From assembly GCF_002910915.1 (NCBI RefSeq), contig NZ_NEUF01000023.1:1-34931 (forward strand): a DNA stretch of 34,931 bases. The letters are read 5' to 3'. The DNA is from Streptomyces sp. SM10 (GTDB taxonomy: Bacteria; Actinomycetota; Actinomycetes; Streptomycetales; Streptomycetaceae). Below the pieces are notes generated by a model that saw nothing but the letters and a program-made list of their open reading frames with translations, was not told the origin of the DNA and ran no database searches. Positions 14,719 to 21,725 of the stretch are shown here, one piece after another. The position numbers and the translations under genes were made by a program. Position 1 is the stretch's first letter, and the number at the start of each line of letters is the position of its first letter.

Positions 14719-17466
14719 ATGGAGGCGCTGCGTCAGGAAGATCCACGTCACTTCGGCCCGTACACCGCGCTGGCCCGCCTCCGCGAGAGCGCGAGCGCCG
14801 TGCACTACCTGGCCCGGGGCGTGGACGGCGACGACCTCGTCGTGGTGACCGCCGCCCGGCCCTCCCTCGCCTCCGCACCCGTCTTCCGGCGGCGCTTCCT
14901 GTCCGAGGCCCGGACCGCCGAGCGACTGGCCGGCGGCTGGGTACAGCCCCAGCTCACCGCGCCCGAGGACGACGCCCTGTGGACCGCGGCGGCCTACGTG
15001 CCCGCGCTGACGCTCGCCGAGGCGATCGGTCTCGCCGGTCCGCTGCCCGAGCGTGCCGTGCGGATACTGGGCGCGGGCCTGGCGGAGACCCTCTCCCGCG
15101 TCCATGCCACCGGAGCCGTGCTCCAGGGGCTGGCGCCGCAGACGGTGCTGCTGGCCGAGGACGGCCCCCTGCTCACCGCGTTCGGCCCGCTCGGTGCGGC
15201 CGCCTCCGCCGAGACGCGGGAGAGCGGGCAGCTGTCCGTACGGCTGGGCTACCTCACCCCCGAACAGGTGGAGGGCAAGGAGGCGGGCCCCGCGTCCGAC
15301 CTGTTCGTCCTGGGCCTGCTGCTGGCGTACGCGGCGACCGGCACGACTCCGCTCGCCGACGGACCCGCCGACGAGGCGGCGGAGCGCATCGCGCACGGTT
15401 CGGCCGAACTGGGGTCCGTGCCGGATGAGTTGCGCGCGCTGATCGCGAGCTGTCTGGCGAAGGACCCGGACGACCGGCCCGGCGCGGGATCGGTGGCGGC
15501 GGAGCTGGCCCTGGAGGGCGCGGCGGGCCTCGCCAAGGGCGGCTGGCTCCCCGGGCCGCTCCCGGCGGCGGTGAACGACCAAGCGGCGCGGGCAGGGGCG
15601 CTTGAGCCTTCGGTCGACCCGGCCGACCCGGTCCAGGACCCGGCCGACCCGGTCCAGGACCCGGCGGACCCGGTCCAGGACACGGCCGACCCGGTCCAGG
15701 ACCCGGCGGACCCGGTCCGGGACGCGGTGCCTGCGACCGGCGGGACCCCTGCCGTCCCGGTGCAGGACGGCAGGGCGCTCACGAGCAGTGCACCCCCGGG
15801 CGGGGCATCCCCGAACGGGGCCGCGGGCAACGGGGACATCGGCGAGGACAGCCGGACGACCCGCTTCCTGGGAACCGCGGTACGCGCACCGCAGTCCGAC
15901 CAGGTGACGGCCCAGCTCGCCCTCCCCCGGGAAGCCACCGGCTCGGCGCCCCCGCGCCCACCGGCAGCCGCCCTGCCACCCGCACCCTCACCGGCGCCGG
16001 CACCCGCACCCGCACCCGCACAGCCGTACCCGTACGCCTACCCGGCCGCCGGGCCGCAGGGCTCCCCCGCGCCCGCTCCTCTCGCTCTGCCCGCGGCCCT
16101 GCCCACCGCCGTGCCGCCCGTCCCGCCGCGCTCCGCGTCCGCACCGGCGACCAGTCGGCGTGCGCTGCTCACCACGATCGCGGCGGGTGCGGCCGGACTG
16201 GTCCTCGGCGGAACGGCGGTGGCCGCCCTCGGGCCGGACGAACCCGCCGCCGACGACAAGCGGTCCGCCGGAGAGCCGGCGCCGGGTCCCACCGTCCCCG
16301 GCCGGGCGCCGGATCCCCGGTGGATCCACACCCTCCCGGCCGCCTCGCCCGCCCCGCTCACCGCGGGAATCTGGCAGGACAAGCTGCTGGTGCTGACGGA
16401 CACGGCCGGGGCGACCGCCGTCGACCTGCGAACCGGCCGGAAGGTCTGGGAACGTGCCGACGCCGCCGGCGCCCAGACCGTCCTGGCGGCGGGTGACGAC
16501 CTCTGCCTCCTGGCGAGCCCCACCGAATTCCTCTGGCTGTCGCCGAAGGACGGGCGGATCGCACACCGGGTGCGCTTCGTGGACCAGTTCACCGGCGTCC
16601 CGAACATGAAGGTGGCCCCGCTCACCGGGCTGTCCGGGTCCGTCCTCTGGTTCACCGGCTCCCACACCGTCACCGTGAAGGCGCCGAAGCCGAAGAAGGG
16701 CAAGAAGCCCGGCAAGGACACCCAGGCCGTCAAGGCGTACTTCTTCGCGTACGACGTCGTGCGGCGCGAGGAGCTGTGGCGCGTCCCCGTCCCGGCGGGC
16801 CGGGCACCCGGCACCCCCGCCTACCGGCTGATCGCCGCCCGGGAAGCCGACCTCGTCGTACGCCAGGTCGCCGACACGCTCACCCCCGCCGATGCCGCGG
16901 CGGCCAAGGGCAAGGCGTCCTTCCGGTGCTTCGACCGCGCGACGGGAAAGCAGCTGTGGAACCGGCGGTTCGGCTCGGTCTCACCGGCGGCCTCGGCGGT
17001 CGGGGACGAGGAGGGACTGCTGTACGGCGCGGTGGGCGACGATCTGCAGGCATTCGAGACGGGCACCGAGAAGCCGGTCTGGACGCTCAACGGAACGGCG
17101 TCGTCCGTCTTCGGTACCCCCCTCCCGGCGGGGACGGTGCTCCACACCACGAACCGCAATCAGGAGGTCGGCGCCGTCGAGTCGGCCACCGGGAAGCCGC
17201 TGTGGCGACGGTCCACCGAGGCACCTCGCGGCGGCTACGCGCCCGCCATCACGCTCAGCGACGGCGGGAAGACCCTGCTCGCCGCGGACGGCTCACAGGT
17301 GACCGCGTTCGCCGCGGCGGACGGGCGCCGCCTGTGGAAGTTCCAGGACATCGGGGTCCAGGACCCGAAGGGCGCCGCGGTCACCGGATGGTACCGAGTG
17401 CTGGCGGCGGGGGGATCCGCGATCGTCCAGCGGGAACGGGCCGTCTACGCCTTCCCCGTCGAGTGA
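14719..17466 (+). CDS. Pseudokinase-PQQ beta-propeller membrane protein
   Basis: A 915-residue protein with three parts. Residues ~10-275 have a Ser/Thr kinase layout (FGPYTALARLRESASAVHYLARG at the start, YLTPEQVEG, DLFVLGLLLAYAATGTTPL, CLAKDPDDRPGAG near the end). The catalytic residues are gone: no VAIK lysine (VVVTAA instead), no HRD (QGLAPQTVLL), and AFG instead of DFG. A disordered linker follows, with five heptads (300-334) and a Pro/Ala-rich run (~425-470). After SRRALL a single membrane segment (~482-502) leads to an outside domain of PQQ/WD-like blades (AVDLRTGRKVWE, FDRATGKQLWN, VESATGKPLWRR, FAAADGRRLWKF). The ATG at 14719 follows AAGGGGGG. It is likely a membrane sensor or scaffold. 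The family is known in Streptomyces; its ligand is not. Confidence 0.9.
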   Translation: MEALRQEDPRHFGPYTALARLRESASAVHYLARGVDGDDLVVVTAARPSLASAPVFRRRFLSEARTAERLAGGWVQPQLTAPEDDALWTAAAYVPALTLAEAIGLAGPLPERAVRILGAGLAETLSRVHATGAVLQGLAPQTVLLAEDGPLLTAFGPLGAAASAETRESGQLSVRLGYLTPEQVEGKEAGPASDLFVLGLLLAYAATGTTPLADGPADEAAERIAHGSAELGSVPDELRALIASCLAKDPDDRPGAGSVAAELALEGAAGLAKGGWLPGPLPAAVNDQAARAGALEPSVDPADPVQDPADPVQDPADPVQDTADPVQDPADPVRDAVPATGGTPAVPVQDGRALTSSAPPGGASPNGAAGNGDIGEDSRTTRFLGTAVRAPQSDQVTAQLALPREATGSAPPRPPAAALPPAPSPAPAPAPAPAQPYPYAYPAAGPQGSPAPAPLALPAALPTAVPPVPPRSASAPATSRRALLTTIAAGAAGLVLGGTAVAALGPDEPAADDKRSAGEPAPGPTVPGRAPDPRWIHTLPAASPAPLTAGIWQDKLLVLTDTAGATAVDLRTGRKVWERADAAGAQTVLAAGDDLCLLASPTEFLWLSPKDGRIAHRVRFVDQFTGVPNMKVAPLTGLSGSVLWFTGSHTVTVKAPKPKKGKKPGKDTQAVKAYFFAYDVVRREELWRVPVPAGRAPGTPAYRLIAAREADLVVRQVADTLTPADAAAAKGKASFRCFDRATGKQLWNRRFGSVSPAASAVGDEEGLLYGAVGDDLQAFETGTEKPVWTLNGTASSVFGTPLPAGTVLHTTNRNQEVGAVESATGKPLWRRSTEAPRGGYAPAITLSDGGKTLLAADGSQVTAFAAADGRRLWKFQDIGVQDPKGAAVTGWYRVLAAGGSAIVQRERAVYAFPVE
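15616..15720 (+). repeat. Five 21-nt tandem repeats coding DPADPVQ heptads
   Basis: Exactly five 21-nt units encode D-P/T-A-D-P-V-Q/R heptads in the linker between the pseudokinase domain and the membrane segment. Units differ by only a few third-position or single changes, which indicates recent expansion. Confidence 0.9.
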
Positions 17467-17627
17467 CCTCTCCGGGGACCGGCGTCCGCCGTTCGGGGCA
17501 CACCCGCGGGTGGCACGCCGGTGCGGTCCTTGCATCACCCCGGACCGAGTGACCGGATGGACGAGATCCGACCACTTGTGGGGTAGTCCGATTAATCGGC
17601 ACCGCTCCTGACACCGGAGGTGATGCC
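17467..17627 (+). promoter_or_regulatory. Leader/promoter region of the NlpC/P60 gene with stacked inverted repeats
   Basis: In 161 nt there are a 10-bp palindrome ACCCGCGGGT, a CGGTCC/GGACCG pair that may end the upstream transcript, a CGGAT-N7-ATCCG repeat, CCACTTGTGG, and a perfect 12-bp palindrome CCGATTAATCGG at 17588-17599, about 16 nt before the ribosome site GGAGGTG. The last is AT-rich in its centre and close enough to the start to be an operator. The consensus of the c-di-AMP (ydaO) riboswitch, known upstream of such genes, was looked for and not recognised. Confidence 0.5.
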
Positions 17628-18824
17628 GTGCCGGGCAGAGTCGCACGCGCCCTCTGTACGGCGGCGCTGGCCGCGGTCGTCGCCGCCTCCCCCGCCGTCG
17701 CCGAGCCGACCGGCCCCGGCCCCGGCGCATCGGGACCGGACGAACCGGCTCCCTCCGCGACCGAGGGCGCGGCAACGCCCCCCGCCGCCGGACCGGCGCC
17801 GCAGAGCGTGGCCGGGCTGCTGAAGCAGCTGCAGACGCTCTACCAGAAGGCCGAGGAGGCCGGCGAGCTCTACAACGGCACCGAAGTGGAGCTGAGGAAA
17901 CGCGCGGCCGAAGCCGGAAGGCTACGGGCCGAGCTCGCCAGGGCCCGGACGGCGCTGACGTCGGGCCGCAGGGACGCCGGGCGGCTGGCGCGTGACCAGT
18001 ACCAGGGGAACACCGGCTTCTCCGTCTATCTGCGCCTGCTGCTCGCCGAGGACCCGGCGCGCGCCCTGGAACAGAGCCACGTCATCGAGCGCGCCCAGGC
18101 CGGCAGGTCGGCCGTGGTGGACCGGCTGACCGGCGCGGAGAGGCACGCCGAGGTGGTGGAGGCCAAGTCCCGGTCGGCACAGAACCGTCAGCGGGTGCTG
18201 ACCGCCCAGCGGAAGAAGCAGCGCGACGCCGTGCGGTCCCGGCTGAAGGGCATCGAGGCGCTGCTGGCCTCGCTGTCTCCCGAGCAGATCGCCGCCGTGT
18301 CGGCGCTGGAGGAGAAGAACATCGGAGCAGCCCAGGACGCGCTGGCGGCCTCGGGGGCACTCAGCTCGACCCGGCCGCCGTCCGAGGCGGGCAGCGAGGC
18401 CGTACGGTACGCGATCGAGCAGATCGGCAAGCCGTACGTCTGGGGAGCCGAGGGGCCGGAGTCCTTCGACTGCTCCGGCCTGACCTCGCAGGCCTGGTCG
18501 GACGCGGGCCGGGCGATCCCGCGGACGTCGCAGGAGCAGTGGCGGGAACTGCCGAGGATTCCGGTCGGCTCACTGCGCCCCGGAGACCTGGTGGTCTACT
18601 TCCCGAAGGCGACACACGTCGCGCTGTACATCGGCGACGGTCTCGTCGTGCAGGCCCCGAGGCCCGGCGCATCGGTGAAGGTGTCGCCGCTGGCGTCCAA
18701 CCCCCTGCTGGGCGCGGTACGCCCGGATCCTGACGGTACGCCGCTGGCCTCCTACACCGTGCCGGAGCTTCCCGACGACGCCGCCTCGGGGTCGGACACG
18801 GGCTACGACGCCCCGGACGCGTGA
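17628..18824 (+). CDS. Secreted NlpC/P60 (C40) peptidoglycan endopeptidase
   Basis: A 398-residue exported enzyme that cuts peptide stems of the cell wall. A signal peptide covers 1-25 (cleavage after AVA), followed by a Pro/Ala-rich stretch and a long Ala/Arg/Glu/Gln-rich coiled-coil region (~60-245) like other RipA-type hydrolases. The C-terminal domain begins YAIEQIGKPYVWG and holds the nucleophile Cys282 in FDCSGLTSQAW and His330 in ATHVALYIGDG; the expected third polar residue lies shortly after. The start is the GTG at 17628, 7 nt after GGAGG. The coiled coil is the usual autoinhibition or partner-binding region. Confidence 0.95.
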   Translation: MPGRVARALCTAALAAVVAASPAVAEPTGPGPGASGPDEPAPSATEGAATPPAAGPAPQSVAGLLKQLQTLYQKAEEAGELYNGTEVELRKRAAEAGRLRAELARARTALTSGRRDAGRLARDQYQGNTGFSVYLRLLLAEDPARALEQSHVIERAQAGRSAVVDRLTGAERHAEVVEAKSRSAQNRQRVLTAQRKKQRDAVRSRLKGIEALLASLSPEQIAAVSALEEKNIGAAQDALAASGALSSTRPPSEAGSEAVRYAIEQIGKPYVWGAEGPESFDCSGLTSQAWSDAGRAIPRTSQEQWRELPRIPVGSLRPGDLVVYFPKATHVALYIGDGLVVQAPRPGASVKVSPLASNPLLGAVRPDPDGTPLASYTVPELPDDAASGSDTGYDAPDA

Positions 18825-18849
18825 GCGGCGTGTGAGACGCACATGAGAA

Positions 18850-18898
18850 CCGGGCCGTCGCCTCCGTCCCTGCCTGCGTGACGGATGCGGCGGCCCGG
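18850..18898. terminator. Bidirectional terminator between NlpC/P60 and monooxygenase genes
   Basis: A 12-bp stem (18850-18861 with 18887-18898, one G-U pair) encloses a second stem CCGTC (18864-18868)/GACGG (18880-18884) with an 11-nt loop. It sits in the 101-bp gap between two converging genes. Confidence 0.78.
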
Positions 18899-18925
18899 CC
18901 CTGGTGCGCCGGGGTGTCGCGGGTG

Positions 18926-20167
18926 TCAGCCCTGCGCACCCGTGAGCGAGGCGAGGTACGCGTTCGTCTTCTCCGGTTCGAAGAAGAAGTTGTCGAAGTC
19001 CGCCGGGTCGTTGAAACCGTTGGCGAACCGGTCGGCGGCCGGCTGGATCTGCCCGGAGGCGCCGATCAGGTTCAGCACGTGCTCCGGCGGCGGGCCGAGC
19101 ATCGCGTTCGTCCACTTCACGACGTGCTGCGTGTTCTCCCAGTGCCGCTCGAAGGTGGCCTCCATCCACTCCTCGTCGAACGGGCGGTCGCCGTGCTCGA
19201 GGATCGAATGCAGGTAGGAGTGCGCGCACTTGGAGGCGGTGTTGGAGCCCTGCCCGGTGATCGGGTCGTTGGCGACGACCACGTCCCCCATCCCGAGGAC
19301 CAGGCCGCCGCCGGGCAGCCGGCCGACGGGCTTGCGGACGGTCGGGGCGTAACGGCCCGCCAGCGTGGCGTTGGCGTCGGTCAGCTCGACCTTGGTGGCG
19401 CGCGCGTATTCCCACGGGGTGTACGTCTCCATGAGCTCCAGCGTCTTGGCCAGGTGCTCCGACGGATCCTTGATGCCCTGGAAGGCGTCCAGCGGACCGC
19501 CGGGGATGCCCTCCCAGAAGAGGATGTCCGCGCGGCCCGAGGTCGTCAGCGTCGGCATGATGAAGAGTTCGCCGACGCCCGGGACCAGGTTGCAGCGCAC
19601 CGCGTCGAACTCCGGGTGCTCCGGGCGGGGGCCCAGACCGTGGACGTAGGCGACGGCCAGCGCGCGCTGCGGGGCGTCGAACGGCGAACGGGAGGCGTCG
19701 CGGCCGAACATGGAGACGAGCTCGCCCTTGCCGGCCGAGACCATCACCAGGTCGTAGGTGCGGGAGAAGTAGTCCAGGTCGGAGACCGCGGCACCGTGGA
19801 TGACGAGCTGCCCGCCACGCTGGGCGAAGGTCTCCATCCAGCCGGCCATCTTCACGCGCTGGTCGACGGACTGCGCGTAGCCGTCGAGCTTGCCGACCCA
19901 GTCGATGACACGGGAGGAGTCGGGTCCGGCGACCGAGACGCCCACACCCTCGATCCGCGGGGCCTGCGACTCCCAGAAGTTGAGCTGGAGGTCGCGCTCG
20001 TGCTGGAGGGCCGTGTGGAACATGCACTGCGTCGACATGACCCGGCCGGACCGGATCTCGTCCGCGGTGCGGTTGGACATCAGGGTGACTTCGTACCCGC
20101 TGGACTGCAGTCCGAGGGCCAGCTGGAGACCGGACTGGCCGGCTCCGACTATGAGTATCTTCCGCAT
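18926..20167 (-). CDS. StyA-like FAD-dependent monooxygenase (conservon effector position)
   Basis: A 413-residue flavoprotein of the styrene/indole monooxygenase (StyA) group. The N-terminus is a dinucleotide fold (ILIVGAGQSGLQLALGL, GxGxxG at 8-13). Later come 'LVMVSAGKGEL' and the second FAD motif 'LPGGGLVLGMGDVVVANDPITGQGSNTASKCA'. Such enzymes epoxidise or hydroxylate aromatic alkenes or indole and need a separate FADH2-supplying reductase, which is not in the window. The ATG at 20167 has GGAGAA 7 nt upstream. It follows the GTPase gene by 37 bp on the same strand, so it is probably the last gene of the conservon operon. In several conservons this position is a cytochrome P450. Confidence 0.88.
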   Translation of the reverse strand: MRKILIVGAGQSGLQLALGLQSSGYEVTLMSNRTADEIRSGRVMSTQCMFHTALQHERDLQLNFWESQAPRIEGVGVSVAGPDSSRVIDWVGKLDGYAQSVDQRVKMAGWMETFAQRGGQLVIHGAAVSDLDYFSRTYDLVMVSAGKGELVSMFGRDASRSPFDAPQRALAVAYVHGLGPRPEHPEFDAVRCNLVPGVGELFIMPTLTTSGRADILFWEGIPGGPLDAFQGIKDPSEHLAKTLELMETYTPWEYARATKVELTDANATLAGRYAPTVRKPVGRLPGGGLVLGMGDVVVANDPITGQGSNTASKCAHSYLHSILEHGDRPFDEEWMEATFERHWENTQHVVKWTNAMLGPPPEHVLNLIGASGQIQPAADRFANGFNDPADFDNFFFEPEKTNAYLASLTGAQG

Positions 20168-20204
20168 CGCGGTTCTCCGTTACGTGTACTGGGTGCGTCT
20201 GTCG

Positions 20205-20855
20205 TTACTCGGGGGCGATGTCGAGCGCGTGGCCCACCAGGGCGAGCAGCGACTCGACGACCGTGATCCTCTTACGCGCATCCATGATCACAACAGGCAC
20301 GTGCGGGGGCACCGTCAGGGCCTCCCTGACATCGGCCTCCTCGTAACCGGTCGTTCCCTCGAAGTGGTTGACCGCGACGATGTAGGGGAGGCCGCAGCTC
20401 TCGAAGTAGTCGAGCGCGGCGAAGCAGTCGGCGAGGCGACGCGTGTCCGCCAGGACCACCGCGCCGATCGCGCCACGCACCAGGTCGTCCCACATGAACC
20501 AGAAGCGCTGCTGACCAGGGGTGCCGAAGACGTAGAGGACGAGGTCCTCGTCCAGCGTGAGACGGCCGAAGTCCATCGCGACGGTCGTGGTGACCTTGTC
20601 GGGCGTGGCGGTGAGGTCGTCGGTCTCCTCGCTGGCCTGCGTCATCAGCGCTTCGGTCTGCAGCGGGGTTATCTCGGAGACCGAGCCGACGAACGTCGTC
20701 TTGCCCACGCCGAACCCGCCCGCGACCACGATCTTGGTCGCGACCGGCGCGCGCGTGTGGTCGAGCTGCCAGGCCTGCACCGTCTCGCGGGGCTCGTCCT
20801 GCGGCCCCCGCTGACGCGGTGTGAAGAGCGGAGCCTCAGAGACGGCGGAGTCCAT
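20205..20855 (-). CDS. cvnD: Conservon small GTPase (CvnD)
   Basis: A 216-residue Ras-like GTPase of the MglA/CvnD type. The P-loop is GGFGVGKTT (46-54), the switch II region has FGTPGQQRF in place of the standard DxxGQ, and the base-specificity loop reads VAVNHFEG. The switch I-like TTTVAMDFG is present. The first ~30 residues are an extension specific to this group. The ATG at 20855 overlaps the end of the DUF742 gene by 20 bp. In conservons this GTPase acts with the roadblock protein on the membrane near the sensor kinase. Confidence 0.95.
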   Translation of the reverse strand: MDSAVSEAPLFTPRQRGPQDEPRETVQAWQLDHTRAPVATKIVVAGGFGVGKTTFVGSVSEITPLQTEALMTQASEETDDLTATPDKVTTTVAMDFGRLTLDEDLVLYVFGTPGQQRFWFMWDDLVRGAIGAVVLADTRRLADCFAALDYFESCGLPYIVAVNHFEGTTGYEEADVREALTVPPHVPVVIMDARKRITVVESLLALVGHALDIAPE

Positions 20856-21249
20856 TGAGCACCCTTTCGAGCAGCGCGCGGTCGGGCTGGCCGGTGCCGT
20901 GACCGGTTCCGTAGACGCGGATCTTTCCCTGGTCGGCCAAGTCGCTGAGCAGCACCCGGACCACGCCGAGAGGCATCTTCAGCAGGGCCGAGATCTCCGC
21001 GACCGTACGCATGCGGCGGCAGAGTTCGACGATGGCGTGGAGCTCCGGCATGACGCGCGAGGCGAGATTGCCGTTCGTGAGCTCGCGGCGCTCCTCGGGA
21101 GCATCCAGCGCGGCGACGAACGTCTCGACGAGCAGGACGTGTCCGAAGCGGGTACGGCCTCCTGTGAGGGAGTACGGACGGACCCGTGCCGCCTTGCGGT
21201 CGGCTCCCCGGACGGGGAGTTTTCGTACGGGTTCAGCAGCTGACGTCAC
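20836..21249 (-). CDS. cvnC: DUF742 conservon protein (CvnC)
   Basis: A 137-residue DUF742 protein with the typical 'VRPYSLTGGRT' opening and a winged-helix-like C-terminal half (ELCRRMRTVAEISALLKMPLGVVRVLLSDLADQGKIRVY). It is a predicted DNA- or protein-binding partner in conservons. The GTG at 21249 overlaps the roadblock stop (GTGA), and its end overlaps the GTPase gene. Confidence 0.95.
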   Translation of the reverse strand: MTSAAEPVRKLPVRGADRKAARVRPYSLTGGRTRFGHVLLVETFVAALDAPEERRELTNGNLASRVMPELHAIVELCRRMRTVAEISALLKMPLGVVRVLLSDLADQGKIRVYGTGHGTGQPDRALLERVLNGLRRL

Positions 21250-21725
21250 TGGGTACTCTCCATCGATTTGCGCAGCTCACCGCGGAGTTCGGGGGTGAGT
21301 ACGTGTCCGGCTCGACCGACGAAGAGCGCCATGTGGTAGGCGACGACGCTCATGTCGCAGTCGGGGGTGGCGTGCACACCGAGCAGGGAGCCGTCGCTGA
21401 TGGACATGACGAAGACGCTTCCCTCGTCCATCGCGACCATCGTCTGCTTGACGCCGCCGCCGTCCATCAGCTTGGCGGCGCCGATCGTGAGGGATCCGAT
21501 GCCGGAGACGATGGTGGCGAGGTCGGCGCTGGAACCCCGGGGGCCCGTCCGCCGTCCTGCCGCCTTGGCCGTCGCGAGACCGGGGTCCGAGGAGAGCAGC
21601 ATCAGTCCGTCGGACGAGACGACGGTGACCGAGTGGACCCCTGGCACCTCCTCCACGAGATTGCTCAGCAACCAGTGAAGGTTCCTGGCCTCGGTGCTCA
21701 GCCCGAATGTGCTGGGCGCAGTCAA
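21246..21725 (-). CDS. cvnB: Roadblock/LC7 domain protein (CvnB)
   Basis: A 159-residue roadblock/LC7 protein (NLHWLLSNLVEEVPGVHSVTVVSSDGLMLLSS ... DLATIVSGIGSLTIGAAKLMDGG). The family forms dimers that bind and regulate the small GTPase. The start is a TTG at 21725: it overlaps the kinase stop as TTGA, has GGAGG 7-8 nt upstream, and gives the expected N-terminus (TAPSTFGLS). A TTG start is uncommon and may lower translation relative to the kinase. Confidence 0.94.
   Translation of the reverse strand: MTAPSTFGLSTEARNLHWLLSNLVEEVPGVHSVTVVSSDGLMLLSSDPGLATAKAAGRRTGPRGSSADLATIVSGIGSLTIGAAKLMDGGGVKQTMVAMDEGSVFVMSISDGSLLGVHATPDCDMSVVAYHMALFVGRAGHVLTPELRGELRKSMESTQ

Noticed and set aside
17467..17627. 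c-di-AMP (ydaO) riboswitch before the NlpC/P60 gene
   Set aside because: Looked for because the family is known there, but its conserved segments are not present and the gap is short.
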